Source: Undaria pinnatifida
Lineage: Eukaryota > Sar > Phaeophyceae > Laminariales > Alariaceae
DNA: 64,000 nucleotides
NCBI GenBank assembly: GCA_012845835.1
Contig: JABAKD010000025.1
Location: forward strand, 21,782,923 to 21,846,922
Direction of reading: 5' to 3'
In this document: positions 45,367 through 57,600 of the stretch, piece by piece
How positions within the stretch are numbered: position 1 is the stretch's first letter
How the letters are laid out: every line of letters starts with the position of its first letter
Notes under the pieces: model-generated
Seen by the model: only the letters and a program-made list of their open reading frames with translations
Told to the model about the DNA's origin: nothing
Databases searched by the model: none
Position numbers and translations under genes: made by a program

Positions 45367-45964
45367 ACCCAAAATTCGTCGTCGGATTATTTTTACATAA
45401 GTATATATATATATTGTTTTGGCCTTGGATGAAGTTTCCGATATTTTGTTTATTTTACGGGGAGAAGATACAGCAGCATTCCTCAGGACAAAATATGCTC
45501 AACAAAAATAGTGCAATACTGTATACAAGTATAAAAACACAGGTTCTTGTGGATGTCGGGGGGGTCCTGATTACTTCTGCATGGTCCCCCGTACAGCCCA
45601 CGGTGGGATGGTTCACCCGGGGGGTTCGAATATACCTCGAACAGCGGTTTCGTTTTTTCACTCAGGAGGATTCGTTTTTTTTTTTGGAGAGGATCTCTAG
45701 ATAAAGCTGCGCCCCAAGCGAGAAAAACCTAGGAAACAAAAACGGCGCACCTCTATCTTGACGGGAGTCTTTGGGTTAAGAATGACCTCCTTCGTTCACA
45801 AAATATTTCAGCCTCCAAAAAAGTGAAGATGGAATTTTGGAGCTCGCGTCCGTTGCCCGAAAAACAAAAAATCGAAGGGCAACCCCCCCCCCTGTTTTTA
45901 CATCAAGGGCACATTAATACGTGCGAAGTATACATAGTAATACAAAAATGCACGGCGAGTACTA

Positions 45965-46215
45965 CTTGTACAGCTGTGACATCGAAGATTTTCGAATGGG
46001 ACTCATCATCTTTTGCAAGCTGCTGTGTGTGATACCCCGATCGCGCGTGTTACTGGGGTGCGTGTCCTCATTGAGGATATCGGTCGGCGACTCCCCATAG
46101 AACTGGCTTGTACCAGGGTCAACGGGGCCAAGTTAACCAATCTGTGCACGGAAACTATAAAACCCGTTTTGGAGGGGAACGAAATCTGACGGCTGTAGAT
46201 TTCACCAGTATATAT
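45965..46215 (+). repeat. Dispersed repeat E, near-full copy
   Basis: TCATCTTTTGCAAGCTGCTG, CCGATCGCGCGTGTTACTGG, CGACTCCCCATAGAACTGG and CTGACGGCTGTAG landmarks. 46216-47550 has no gene that I can support. Confidence 0.75.
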
Positions 46216-47554
46216 ATGTTATAATAGGTGGTAAGAATCATACCTACTGACTGCTGTAGCGCCCAAGTGTTGGACGTGTCTTTCGGTGCGTGGTCAACGG
46301 TCAAATGACACTACATGGCAGAATTCGACGCGAGTCGACAAGGAGGTCAAGAGATTGCTGAATTCTTCTCTTATCTCGCGATAAAAATGAAGGCACGTAC
46401 CGTAGTGGGGAAGAGGGGAGGAGGGCCCGCAATGTGACCCCGGATGATCTGAGTTGCTACTACGGCAGGGGGGGGGGTGCGAGGATAATAAATGGGACGA
46501 AGAAAAAAACAGACAATATACTAAAGAATACCAAAGGCACAAGCAGTAAAAATGAGTACGCGCCCACCCCTGACCATGGCCATATGGTAAAAGCGGCAGA
46601 AGAGGCCCGTCGCTGGCGTTGCCCACACGTCCCATCATCGCCTCACATCCCAAGAGATGCGGCGGTGCTTCCGAGGCACCAAAAGAAGTGATCAGAGCAA
46701 ATAAAAAGCGAGGCTCTAGGGTGACGGCGGAGTACGCCCATTTTTTTATTGGCGCGCGGGTTTTGAGGCGCTCGCACGAGCGACTCTGTGCTTCCACAGC
46801 GGGGGAGAAAAAAACCATTCACCCAGCTGGAGAGGGCTGCACTATTTTCTCTTTGTGGCGCAGTCTCGCTCGGCTTATAACTAGCTTCTATCACCCCATG
46901 CCCTTTTCTATACGGGTTCATAGTGCTAAATTTTGAGAACAGCAACGCACAGCATAACATCGCTCGCGACGGGAGTTCGCAATCCAGCGGTAGATGGCGT
47001 GTTCTTTTGGTTCCCGGGGTGGCGACGGCGCGAGCTGTCCCTACCGGTGGTCCCCGTTACTACTCCGACAACGCAAGCTGCCGGTGTACACGGATGCGCG
47101 TGCCTCAAGTGCTTCTTTTGTTTGTTGCTTTTTTTTTTTCAAATGTTTCATTGTATTCACCTTTACAGCTACCCCCAGCCGCACCTGTTGTATGAACACC
47201 CACACATAGTGTATTACAAGCACACCAACAGAACGCAGCTTGCAAGGATGAGTATCGACCCTAAATTCGTCGACTTCGCAGCTGGCTGCGTCCTTAAAAA
47301 TAATATCATAAAATAAAACAAAAAATAGGTCAAATAGGCCAAATCGGCCAGAACTAGGCGAAATCGGCGATGAGACATTAGTTTTATACAAATATTTCAG
47401 GTACGTCAGCCGTGAGTTCGTTGTTCATCGGGCTGAACTTTCAATATTTCCAGGCTCTTCACGGGTCGGGTCACCTCACCCCTCGAGGGTCGGGACGGGT
47501 CACCTCTCCCGGGTCGGGTGAGCGGTTGGAGATAGCAGCTTCAGTATCACCTGA

Positions 47555-47775
47555 GAGTGATTCTACGATAGCCCCAGCGATTTTTCGTTGACGAACGTTT
47601 CACGGCTGCTCGACACGCGGAAGGATACCGTTGAAAAGAAAAAAACATGCATATATTTTTCTGTGTGCAAAAGTCTATCCATCGATGACGTCGGGAGATC
47701 CGACCGGGAGCGCGTTTTGAAACCGACGAAAATCGTCAAAGAAAAGTTGCGGGGGGGCTACCGTAGTAAGATTCC
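47555..47775 (+). mobile_element. MITE family 'TTCTACGATAGCC', copy 4
   Basis: AGTGATTCTACGATAGCCCC at the left and GGGGGGGCTACCGTAGTAAG at the right; core GGCTGCTCGACACGCGG and GAAACCGACGAAAATCG. It lies about 220 bp from exon 3, in the intron that follows it in gene sense. Confidence 0.8.
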
Positions 47776-47997
47776 CCTGATATTGGATTGCACTCATGTT
47801 CTCGTACCAGGCACGTACATTTTACTGCACGTTCTTTTTTTTGGTCTAGCTGGATGTTTTCCAACCCGCGTGACGATCCAACGATCTAGTAAGCCTTCTT
47901 CTGCTTTCTTCGCCAACGCCAACACTCGCACGCTCAAAAGCAGGACCATTTTTTCTTCAATCGCACACGGAGAACCTGGTATTAAATAAATAAATAC

Positions 47998-48221
47998 CTG
48001 CTGGTTCGTCAGCGTCCGGCTAAGGCATCGCAAAACCGCATGGAACATGTCCACGTCTCCGCTTTTAGCCGCCAGCATCACCACCGTCTCCAGCTGATGT
48101 CTCCCGTTTTTTCTCAGAGCGGACAGCTGCGTCGCCGCCTCCGCTTTCCCAACGATGCCCACCACCATCCCCACCGCGCTGGGATCCCCACTAAGGACCG
48201 CCTCGACAAAAGTATACATGC
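47998..48221 (-). CDS. Exon 3: first ankyrin-like module
   Basis: This 224-nt exon encodes 74 full codons after two completing bases. The acceptor is CTTAAG and the donor CAG/GTATTT. The segment MLAAKSGDVDMFHAVLRCL has the ankyrin helix pattern (LAAKSGDVDMF). An earlier helix pair, FVEAVLSGDPSAVGMVVGIV, looks like a second degenerate repeat. It ends in phase 0, as almost all later exons do. The ankyrin assignment is by pattern only; such repeats bind proteins or lipids in TRP channels. Confidence 0.75.
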
Positions 48222-48637
48222 CTTAAGACATCAACGGGAACGAGCGAAAGCCGGGGGGGGGGGGGAGGTTTTTCCATGCAAAGGGTTTGCGAGAGGAGGA
48301 GGGGAGGGGAGGGCAGGGCAGGGCAGGGGAGAGAAATAGGACAAGTTTTTATCGCAATGCTGCGAGCTGATTCTTTCTACATCCACATTATTCCGATTGC
48401 GCAGCACCGTACGCAGGGCTTTGAGGGCTGGAGAGTGAAAGTTGGCCAGGACTGTTTTTTCATGCCAAGACCGAAGAACACACACACTTTTCGGCGTTTT
48501 CTGAAAATATATGTATATATACAGAAGCTCTAGGCGGTGCTTGTTCTAGCCTTTTCAAGATTGCCGGCCACTCTGATCCTCAATCACGCGCCTGTACCTG
48601 GTATTATATTTCAAAACGAAGGAAACATAGCTGTTAT

Positions 48638-48750
48638 CCTCCGGCGGATCAATGAGGAAAAGTAAAGCTCAAGCTCACCACACTTCCACGTATTTTTCAT
48701 ACACGTCGTGTGTCGATTTAACTCAATTACCTTCGCAACCCAGCGCTGGC
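48638..48750 (+). repeat. Dispersed repeat F, copy 3
   Basis: TATCCTCCGGCGGATCAATG, CACACTTCCACGTATTTTTC, CGTCGTGTGTCGATTTAACT. Inverted copies are at 50420-50540 and 59480-59560. Confidence 0.75.
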
Positions 48751-48999
48751 GTGCCGTTTGGTTCCCACCGTAGCGATAGAGCGTGAGCTGTCCCTATCGG
48801 CTGTTTTTTTTTTCGTCGAGCTCTACAAGACTCGTACGACCACGCTCCAGCCACAAAAACCTCAAGTGGAAAACATACTGGTTATGATACGTGGTGACAA
48901 CACGAAATACCAGGCATCTCCTTCAAGACGCCGCTGATGTATCAAAATGAGAGCAGTATTGGTTAAAAAATGGCAGAGCCGCAATACAGTAGTGCTGGT

Positions 49000-49262
49000 C
49001 AGATTATGGCCGAAATCGTCTATTCTCAACATGGGAAACGATATGTATGGCCGAAATCGTCTATTATCATAAATATGGGAAACGATATTTATGGCCAAAA
49101 TTGTCTATTATTAACATGGGAAACGATATGTATGGCCGAAATCGTCTATTATCATAAATATGGGAAACGATGTTCATGGCCGAAATCGTCTACTATATTA
49201 AACGTTGGAAACGATATCTATGGCCAAAGCCGTCTATTATCAACATGGGAAACGATACTTTT
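49000..49262. repeat. Minisatellite, about 43-bp unit, six copies
   Basis: TATGGCCGAAATCGTCTATT and AACATGGGAAACGATAT alternate in each unit. Copies start near 49008, 49047, 49092, 49133, 49177 and 49221. It lies in intron 2. Confidence 0.9.
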
Positions 49263-49589
49263 TCGGACAGAAATAAATGCTCACACCCGAAAAATGGGCT
49301 TTACAGCAGTAGGCAGGTGGCTACGTAGCTAGCTCGTATGTGTTGAGAGCACAGTACCCGTTGTTTGGGGCAAAGGTTTCTGGAGTTCAGGAAGCTTCAT
49401 GGCCGGCTCATCTCGTTCAAAAAATGAAGCGAAAAAGAAAGGCAAATTTCCACTCGTTGCCCTCGACACACAATAAAAACTCAAACGGGGGCATACAAAA
49501 TAAACGTACCCGATGTATTATTTATACATATACACGGAAAATGCACTTAATATCAGCTGTGGGCTCGACGAAAACTTTAGGCTTTGATT

Positions 49590-49950
49590 AAAAAGCTCAT
49601 CTATAAAAGCTGCTTGTGATATCTCGATCGCGGGTGAAATGGGGAGTATATACCCTCGAGAAGGACACGTACAGGTCGGTGACTCTCCTATAATATACAC
49701 TCCGGAGTATTTACTTCGAAGCACATATCCTTTATGAGGACAGACTACACCCGTAAAATGCGCTATCGAGAGGTATACGTATAGATCTCGGCGAAAAGAG
49801 AAATATACTATACACACTTCATCCAGCTGTGAGATCGAACACTTCGTCGAAACTCATCTTTGCACGCAAGTTGTGCACGATATACTCCGATTGCGCGTAT
49901 TACTGGGTGTGTCCTCGTTGAGGACATGGGTCGGCGACTCCCCTTCAACC
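49590..49950 (+). repeat. Dispersed repeat E, rearranged copies
   Basis: Two head-to-tail partial copies: CTCATCTATAAAAGCTGCTT..CTCGATCGCGGGTG at 49590-49690, and CAGCTGTGAGATCGAACACT..GGGTCGGCGACTCCCCTTC at 49820-49945. Confidence 0.65.
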
Positions 49951-51605
49951 TACAGACAGCAGTGCACTATTAATTGTTGGCTATCGAAGTACAATCACAC
50001 ACAGCTTGCAGCGAAAATCAATGAGTTTCCAGCGAAACCCTCGAGGTCATAGCTGGAGAGCATTCATGAACATATTTTCATAGTCTAGTCTATATATTAC
50101 GAAAAACATCGTCAACATACACAAAAAACGTCCACATGGTTGCGGGGTGTTACCTTGCAATGTTGCACCCGATAAATGATATTCACGCACTCGGCGTTGC
50201 GCAGGGAGGACGGGGGTGTCGACGTGTCCTACACAGTAGGAATCCCCCAAGGTATGGGGCGTTCTGCGGTCTGATCGGCGACTCTACTGCTGATCAATAT
50301 CAGGGTAAACCGGACTAGCGAACGGGAAGAAATATATAACCCACCATGGAGCGGGATAAAGCTCGCGACTACTACCGCTGTCAGGGGAACTGAAGGACAC
50401 GTCACGCCAGCCAACGCTGGATTGCGATTGAAGCTGAAATGAAAAATTGACACACGACGTACACGTATGAAAATCCGTGGAAGTGTGGTTGGTGCAAAAG
50501 CTCAAGATTTATTTTCCTCATCATCCGCCGGAGAATAAAAAAAAAAACAAGAAAAAACACAGAAAAAAAAGAAGAAAACTAATATGTTGTGAGAGGTATC
50601 GTATGCCAGGTACATGGAGTATTTTTTTTTTTTTTTTTTTTTTTTTTTACATGGAGTATACAAGGGTGTAGCTTCGATAAGTGAGAAAAGAAGAAAGCGC
50701 CTATCATGCTTATTATCATAGAAACGTTCTTGGTGTGCGTGCACGATATCCCCTCCGGTTGCGTGGGTCATTTCTAAAAAGCAAACCAGGGTGGCGTTCG
50801 GTAACGATATTCTAGACGGGAACACGAGAATGTGCCGGTAAACGGCGGGATACCGGGACCGTCAGACGGGGCGGCAAAAACAACGACGGGTAGATTGCCG
50901 AACACCACCCCGAAAAAAACAAAACTAAAACGAAACATATCGTGCGTCATTACGAAAGAAAGATAAAGCTATTACGGGTATTATTACGAGTAGAAGAACG
51001 GTTTAATGTGAAGAACACACACACACATTATTATTTTTGCCCTCCGACAATATAGTATCGAGATGCCTTTCCGACGTAAATCGAATATGTTTCCATAAAG
51101 CAGCAGTAGTACCTAACATAACGTCGAATGATGGCACCATAAAGCAGTGGGACCTTCCGCCAAATAAAGCTATTGTGCTGTGAAGCAATACGTGGCTGTG
51201 GATGTACCGCCAAGATACCTCCGATGACCAATTTCCTGATAACCTCCAGACGCGGCGTGTGTGTGTGTGTGTGCAGCGATGCTTGCCGGTCGGCTTGTCC
51301 ATCCAGTACAATACGAAGCTGTTTATCAATAAAACAGGGGCACACCATGAATGTGAAGAGAAGAAAGAAGCAGGACAAGAAGAAACAGTCAAAGGCCGAT
51401 GTTGTGTTGACAAAATAACTATTCACACGAAACATCTCAGAAGAGAATTTTTTCCTCTCGAGATTTGTACTGGGATTGTTAACGGGGTGAAGATAGATAG
51501 TCCTTCACACCCTGGATCATACGATAAAGGGACCCAGCTCGAGTACGGAATTAGATTATTGCTGCTTCGTACGGTGTGTCTTGAGATCACGTTGCCGTGT
51601 CATAC

Positions 51606-51701
51606 CTTGGGAGGACGAAGGTCCGTTCGTTCTCGCGGAATCGTCTCCGGATGCCGCTGGAGGTATTCTCGCCGAGTCTTCAACGGTATCCTTGTACGCA
51701 T
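51606..51701 (-). CDS. Exon 2: short Ser/Asp-rich piece
   Basis: This 96-nt exon lies between TTTTCAG and CAAG/GTATGA. It enters in phase 1 and leaves in phase 1, consistent with exons 1 and 3. It encodes about 32 residues, DAYKDTVEDSARIPPAASG followed by a Ser-rich end. It is polar and probably an extension of the disordered N-terminus. It is short and weakly constrained, so support comes mainly from splice sites and phase. Confidence 0.6.
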
Positions 51702-52125
51702 CTGAAAACACAAAAAAACACACACACACACACAGCAGAATGACAAGCAACAGAGTAGGGCTTACCAACTTCTTCGACAACATGGTTGACGCACACTGTG
51801 TCCGAGACGAAGGGGGTTTCACCGTACAATGGTTGTTGAGTTTCATTGGGTGAGGGTTAGGATCTATTGATTTTAAAGAGTGTGTCAACCATATGTTGTC
51901 GAAGAAGCGGTAAGGTACCCTCAACCGACACGAGCACGTCATATGTTGGCCATGCAACAGACAGGACACCAGTACTTCAACAAAAAAACAAAAAAAACGG
52001 TATGATAGACGACACGCGCACGTCAAAAAAAAGCAGACATTGGACCGAACACAAGTATATACCGTCCTTTATATCATCCGGCCTCAAAAACGTGGGAGCT
52101 TGTGGGAACCAAAGAATGTCTTGGA

Positions 52126-52194
52126 AGTAGTAGTAGTAGTAGTAGCAGTAGTAGTAGTAGTAGTAGTAGTAGTATAGTAGTAGTAGTAGTAGTG

Positions 52195-52267
<73 letters not shown>

Positions 52268-52280
52268 CAGTAGTAGTACC
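52126..52280. repeat. (GTA)n trinucleotide array
   Basis: About 50 GTA units over 155 bp with a few changes (GCA, GTG, GAA) and one shift near 52174. It lies in intron 1, with no gene in 51702-53663 apart from repeats. Confidence 0.95.
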
Positions 52281-53224
52281 AGGTATGGGATAGCAAAGTA
52301 TCACCCATCCCAGCCGCCGCCCCCCTCCAATATGCTACACCTTGCCTGACATTTTCACGAGTCAATAGCTCGAGACCGATCGATATACCGTCAGGGTTGA
52401 GCTGGGGTACAGAATGATCATATGAATACCTGGCGCCATTCCTTGAAACACAATGAAATCAGCACCAACATTCCACATTCCATGTAATCGAGGGATCAGC
52501 TACGATGCAGTAAAACATTTTCGGTCTCTTGAGAGGGATCTAACAACCTACTGGCCACAACGTTACGGCGGGAAGCACAACGTTAACTTAGCAAAACCGC
52601 CAGACTGACGCTAAGCATGAGACGCAGGCTTCGATAGAGGTGTAACCATTTTTCTTGTTGAGATCCCATCCCCGTGCTTAAAAATATGTCCGTACTCTTG
52701 AACCCCCCCCCCAAAAAAAAAAACAGAAATGAAATATGGAGAAAAGCAAAACTGCTTCGTACCAGATAAAAAAAAAAGCCGTGTGTTCGGCCAAGGTATA
52801 TATACAACGAGAATCGTTCAAAGCAAAATGATCTATTTCTTCCGACGAAACTTTTGGGTTAACATAGGTTCTAAGGAGCCCCGTCGTTCTGTAACCATCT
52901 CAGACGAAAAGCGCTGCCTAAGCTATCGTAGCACGGGTCGCGTCCCAGGCGTTCGGAAAAAAACCCGCGGAGGCTAGGATACGGGGGGTGTGCGCCATAC
53001 ATTTCGGAGGCTCTTCGTTCGAGGAGGGTCGCGCAGCAGATTTCAAGATTTTTCTGAGCTATCGCAGGCTAGGGTTGCAGCAGATTCCAAGAAGTTTCTG
53101 ACCATCTCTCACGAGGAAAGCTCAACACCAACATCACCCGAAACGTGACTTCGAAGATATCCGTTCGCGCAACCCGACCCAAATTTCCTGTGCGCTAGTC
53201 CTAACAACAACCCCCTTCCCTCCC

Positions 53225-53243
53225 CCCCCCCCCCCCCCCCCCG
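53225..53243. repeat. C-run in intron 1
   Basis: About 19 C, followed by CTCTCTC-rich sequence to 53350. An AGGTATACC-type MITE terminus (GCAACCTCTATCGTAGC) ends at 53648, next to the exon 1 donor. Confidence 0.7.
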
Positions 53244-53663
53244 CCTTCTCTCTCTTAACTGTGTGTGTGCACGTCGTCTTCTATTTCACCCTGCTTGCCC
53301 TTCATCCCCCCCTTCGGCCATCTCTCTCTCCCTCTCTCTCCTTCCCTCCCGAGTCATCTCACTTGAGGGGTGCAGCGCAGCAGGAGTTTCTGAGCTTCCT
53401 AATACGACAATAACCTTGACATTTCACCCGGAAACGCATGAGAACCGCCGCGGGAAACATTCCTTTGATCGTTCGATCGTTCGTTCGTCGCGGGCAACCC
53501 GAGCAATGTTTCTTCAACATTGCACTACTGCGGTAGCCCTAACAACGCGAAAAACCTCATCTTACGAGAACCGGTAGTTTTACGGTCGAGGAGCTCAACT
53601 TCGGTCAGGAAAATTTGGCCCACAAAAACGTGCAACCTCTATCGTAGCGTGACTCACTCTTAC

Positions 53664-55812
53664 GCCAGCCATCCCACCCTCTACCTCCCTCTCTCCCTCT
53701 CCCCCCCCCCCCTTCCCTCCTTCCCTCCCTCCCTCCCTCCCGTGACCTTTTCTTGCCTCGATCGTCTCTCTCTAGCCAGACCTGCCGAGCAACCCTCAGT
53801 CCGCTATCGTCCCCTCCTCCGGCTCCAGCTCGCGCATCCTCCTCCTTCGCGTGCGCCCAAAACTCGTAAGCCGTCTCTGTATACACCCGCGTTTCCGGCT
53901 GCGTCCCCTCCTCATCCGCCCCCTCCGCTTCCTCTCCCTTCTCCTCCTCCTTAACCAGCAGCCCCGATCCAGGTGCGCTCCGACTACTCATTGAGGCAAC
54001 TTCAGGCTTTCTCGCCTCGTCGCCACCGCCCGCCGACCGAGGCTTTGCCTTCCTGAGAAACGACGCGACTTTGTTATCGTCCTTCACGCTCTGCTCCGCA
54101 GAAGGCATCGCCGGGGGAATCGCCGGCGCTGCTGATAATTCGGATGGTGTGCCTTCCATTCCCGCGTACAACGTCGCAGACGGAGGGGCACCGGCGGTAG
54201 CCGCCACCGTGCGGGGGCCGACCCGGCTGCCGCCGGCCGAGTTGGACAACTTTGGTATAAAGCTGAACGAGCTTCGAGTTCTCTTTTTTATTTCCTCGTG
54301 GGGAGTGGCTTCCTTGGCACCCCCAACCACCCCCAACGCGGCCGACGCCGCCGCTCTAGCTGCTGCCAAAGGCGTCGCCGCGGCCTTGACGGCCATATAT
54401 TTGGTCGAGCGAGTGGCGGCAGCGGTCGCATCGAGCGAAGAAGGGGCGCTACGGTCTAGCGATGCACCGCCACTGCTTTCCACTTTCGTTTCCTCGTTTA
54501 TCTCACCCTCTGCTATCCCCGAAACAACCGCCGCCACCGCCGCCACCAACTCGGCAACCGACGCCTCCTCCTCCTCCCCCTTCTCCTTCGCGCCTCTCTC
54601 CGCCGCCTCCTGCCCGTCGCCTTTGGAAACGCTGTATACTATCGAGCGAGAAGAAACGACCGACTCGTCGAGCGTAAGACCATGGTCCAACTGCCCCTCT
54701 TTCTCTTCTTCCACATGGAGGGGCTGGCCGTATGTGTCCCCGGGGTTAGAAGCCGACGGCACCCCATCAGACAAGACGTCCTTTTGCGGCGGGGTACGTG
54801 CGCGTTCGAGGCGTGCACGATGTGTCGGGTGTGGTGGTGGCTCCCGCCTCGGCTGAGAAGGAGGCTGCGTCGAAGTGGAGGTTGCAGCCTTCGACCCGTT
54901 TTTTTCGCCTTCGCTAGATGCCCCCAAAGGCGTTACAGCCACCGCCGTCACCAGCCCGACGCCAGCTCCCACCCCGGCCGGATATCTCGTCTCCTTTAGT
55001 CGCTCGTGATCTTGGTTCGCTGCCGAAGAGAGCACGGGGTAAGGCTCCACCAAGCCAACCCCAGCAAAACCTGGACCGGCGGTGTCCGCCCACGGCTGCC
55101 CTCGATCCAACGCAGAGGACGCAGGAGAAGAATCTTCCTCCTCCTTCATCCCCGCCTCCTCCGCCTTCTCCACCTCCTCCTCTGGCGCTACCATTGCTGC
55201 CGCCGTTGCTCGTGCTGCTGCAGCTGCTGCTGCTTGTGCTGTTGCTGCTTGTGCTGGCGATTCTGCCGACGATTCTGTTGCTGCCGCTGCTGTCGTTGCT
55301 GCTGCTCCAGATGCAAACGACGCTACCATTATCGACGGACGGGGCGGCAGTAGTGGTGACGCCGAAACGTTGTCGCCGGGGGGCGTCGTTCCTGCGGGGG
55401 AGAAAGACAAGGGCGGGGCCCTTTGCTCTCCCGAGACCTGCGACAGAGCCGCTGCCGCCGCCGCGAGAAGACTGCTTGTCATCTCGTCCTCTTCGTTCAC
55501 CGCCGTCTCTTCCTCCTCCTCCTCTTCCCCCTCCTCGTCGTCATCGTAACCCCTCCACCCCCCATCGCTAAACGCCTCCTCCCCCCCCACGGTGCTTCCC
55601 CGGCCTTCTGACGAGTTGGCGTCGTCCGACTCAGAATCTCCAGGCATCGACGGTCTCACGTCACCTGCACACCCCCCCCCCGCCCCTCCGACGCAGAAGA
55701 AGGTGGACTGAGGGCGAGGGCGCGGAGTGCTGCCCGGGCTGCCCAAGCCGTGGCACCACCCTTGAGAACCGAGCTGCGACGGCCTCGTGCTAGGCCGGGA
55801 AGAGGACGCCAT
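53664..55812 (-). CDS. Exon 1: large disordered N-terminal region of the channel
   Basis: This is the longest open stretch in the window (open to 53605), about 716 codons from the chosen Met at 55812, which begins MASSSRPSTRPS. The composition is low-complexity: an acidic run (YDDDEEGEEEEEEE), poly-Ala blocks, Ser/Pro/Glu-rich stretches and no membrane segment, so it is probably a cytosolic disordered tail. The donor is GTAAGA at 53663, or GTGAGT six bases later. Both leave phase 1, which matches exon 2. An upstream in-frame Met (56055) would add 81 Pro/Ser-rich residues that look untranslated. A pyrimidine-rich acceptor near 55860 is an alternative exon start. The long open frames on the opposite strand here are shadows of its GC-rich codons. 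Confidence 0.75.
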
Positions 55813-57600
55813 GCTGCTACCGCTGCGAGAGACGCGAAGGTCGTACTGCGAACCTTCTGGCGAAGGGAGGGCGGCGGGCCAATGAGCGGGAAGGCCACGA
55901 CAGAGAAGCGGGGAGAGGGCAGAGAAAGTGTACACGCGACGGGGAGGAGAGGGGTAAGGGTGGGGGGTGGAGGACGGGGGGGGCGCGGAAAGGGTAAACA
56001 CGCTGAGGGGGGGATGAGAATATATGAACGCAAGGTATGTAGATATATTCACCACTATGACGGGCTACGACGGGTTCACCAATCCATGCTCCTCCGATGC
56101 CTCAGATGGCGGAAACGGAAGCGCGACGAGCACCCCCCCTCTCGTACGCCGACACGCTTGCCAAGACAGCTTCCGGGAGGGCATAAGAGGCGATAGTGCG
56201 CACGAACGGAGGGTATTGTTCGCGGTATTCGTAGCACGAAAGGCGGGGAGGAGCGTCTGCCACAGAGGGTGATGTTTGGGGAGCTTCTTGGGGGTGAGGG
56301 CTACTCAGGGGGGCAAGAGAAGGACTGGTTGGTGCATCTAAAGGAAGATATGTCGGTCTTTGGAATGGAATCCGAAGGGTGGCGAAAGGCTGCTCAGAAG
56401 CCCTTAGCTCCAGAGTGACTGGACCCTGTCCTGTGACCACGGACTTGATAAAGCGCGCTAACGTGGTGTACCAAAATGCCAAGAGCGCAGGGGGGGGGAG
56501 GCGTGGGTGACAATAGAAAGGTTGTACGCGCGGGGGGGAGGGCGTGGGGGTGGGGGGTACCCAGTAGACTATTGAGAACAAGCGCAAAGAAGGTACCAGG
56601 TATGTCGGAAGAGGCCAATGTTGGCGGTTACGCTGAAGCATGAAAACAAATCATCATTTTTTTCTTCATATCATATGTTGTACATGTTTTCTGTTTCGTT
56701 TGTTCGCAGGCCGCTATACATGGCACGATGTTGTCGTGCACACGTACACCACTTAACAGCGCCGCTCTGCGGCTTTACAGCTGCCCGCGACGGGGACAAG
56801 GAGGGTCATCCCACGGTATGGACGGAGCCTAAAATGAGAACCGTTATCTCCAGAACCATGTGGTGTATCAGAGAACCAAAATGATCCTGCGAAACCCCTT
56901 GGCCAGTCCTGTGAGAGGAGATCGTCAGAACGGTCATGCTCCATCTCGTGCCTTCGGGTGGGCGCAAAAAGCGATATATACGCTGGCTATATTGCGATTT
57001 CTCTAGATGCTGGCTACCGAGGCGATGCCGAGGACTTCCAGCCTGAGCGACAGCTCATTCGAAGGCTGCTGTACAGCCCCGCAGGACTTGTCAACTTTTT
57101 TTCTTGGAGTTGTACACAATTGGTTTGCTCTCTAAAAAAACCCGTCCGTTCTCATTTTAGGCTCCGTTCCCATTTTTCCGAAAACTCTGTTAATATGGAG
57201 GTTGCATTTTTTTTTTTCTGCCAGCCCAAACGATTTCGACCGTTTGGGCTCCTCCTCATAACTGTGAATGAAACCCATCGGTCAGTATTATATGGTAACG
57301 TTACGCCGCGAGTATGTTTGTTTCGGGATTAGATAAAGCGCATGGGAACGTTGTTGGTCGGGTTTTGCGAGAGCGAAGCTCTTCAAGTTCATGGTTCGGG
57401 CGTGAGACGCTGATCTCCTCGCGTTCGGAGAGCTCAGAACCTTCTGCTGCGCTGCACCGCTGGGAGTGGGATGGCTCAAGCCGGAACAAACAAGGTCCTC
57501 CTCGAGACCCCGCGTTTCATCGAGAGTGACCACGCGTGCTACGACATAGGTATTCAGGTACACCTCATTCTGGCTGAAAAGGTTTCTAAATGGAGGAGCT
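55813..57600. other. Region upstream of exon 1: no supported gene
   Basis: Expected to hold the channel's 5' UTR or promoter, but I see no clear TATA box or further exon. A plus-strand frame at 56024-56272 starts with MTGYDGFTNPCSSDASDGGN in its interior; I do not recognise it. The segment 56403-56460 (CCAGAGTGACTGG, CTGTCCTGTGACCACGG) recurs at 30783-30835, so it is repetitive. Confidence 0.4.

Larger units (their letters stand above)
1..55812 (-). other. Locus span: TRP-type ion channel gene with ankyrin-like modules, 16 exons seen, 3' end off the left edge
   Basis: Sixteen minus-strand exons were joined by splice consensus, and every junction agrees in reading phase. They total about 4.4 kb, or about 1,465 codons, and run off the left edge before the pore. 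Protein order: disordered N-terminus (about residues 1-716), Ser-rich piece, helical ankyrin-like modules (about 750-1150), linker with a PLVLDFMSRKF segment, then S1-S4 of an ion-transport domain. Such proteins are plasma- or endomembrane cation channels in the TRP superfamily. That function is inferred from architecture and the WNVLD and RILFFAQ motifs. Donors are mostly GTGAG; introns range from about 0.4 to 23.5 kb. The start at 55812 is a choice: an in-frame Met exists at 56055, and a possible acceptor near 55860 could mean further 5' exons. Confidence 0.85.

Noticed and set aside
54071-54856. Long plus-strand open frame opposite exon 1 (also 54918-55571)
   Set aside because: Shadow frames of a GC-rich, low-complexity minus-strand exon. 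The minus frame is far longer and joins in phase to the next exons.
56024-56272. Plus-strand frame with MTGYDGFTNPCSSDASDGGN, possible divergent gene
   Set aside because: No recognisable domain, splice partner or promoter. Kept only as a note in the upstream region.
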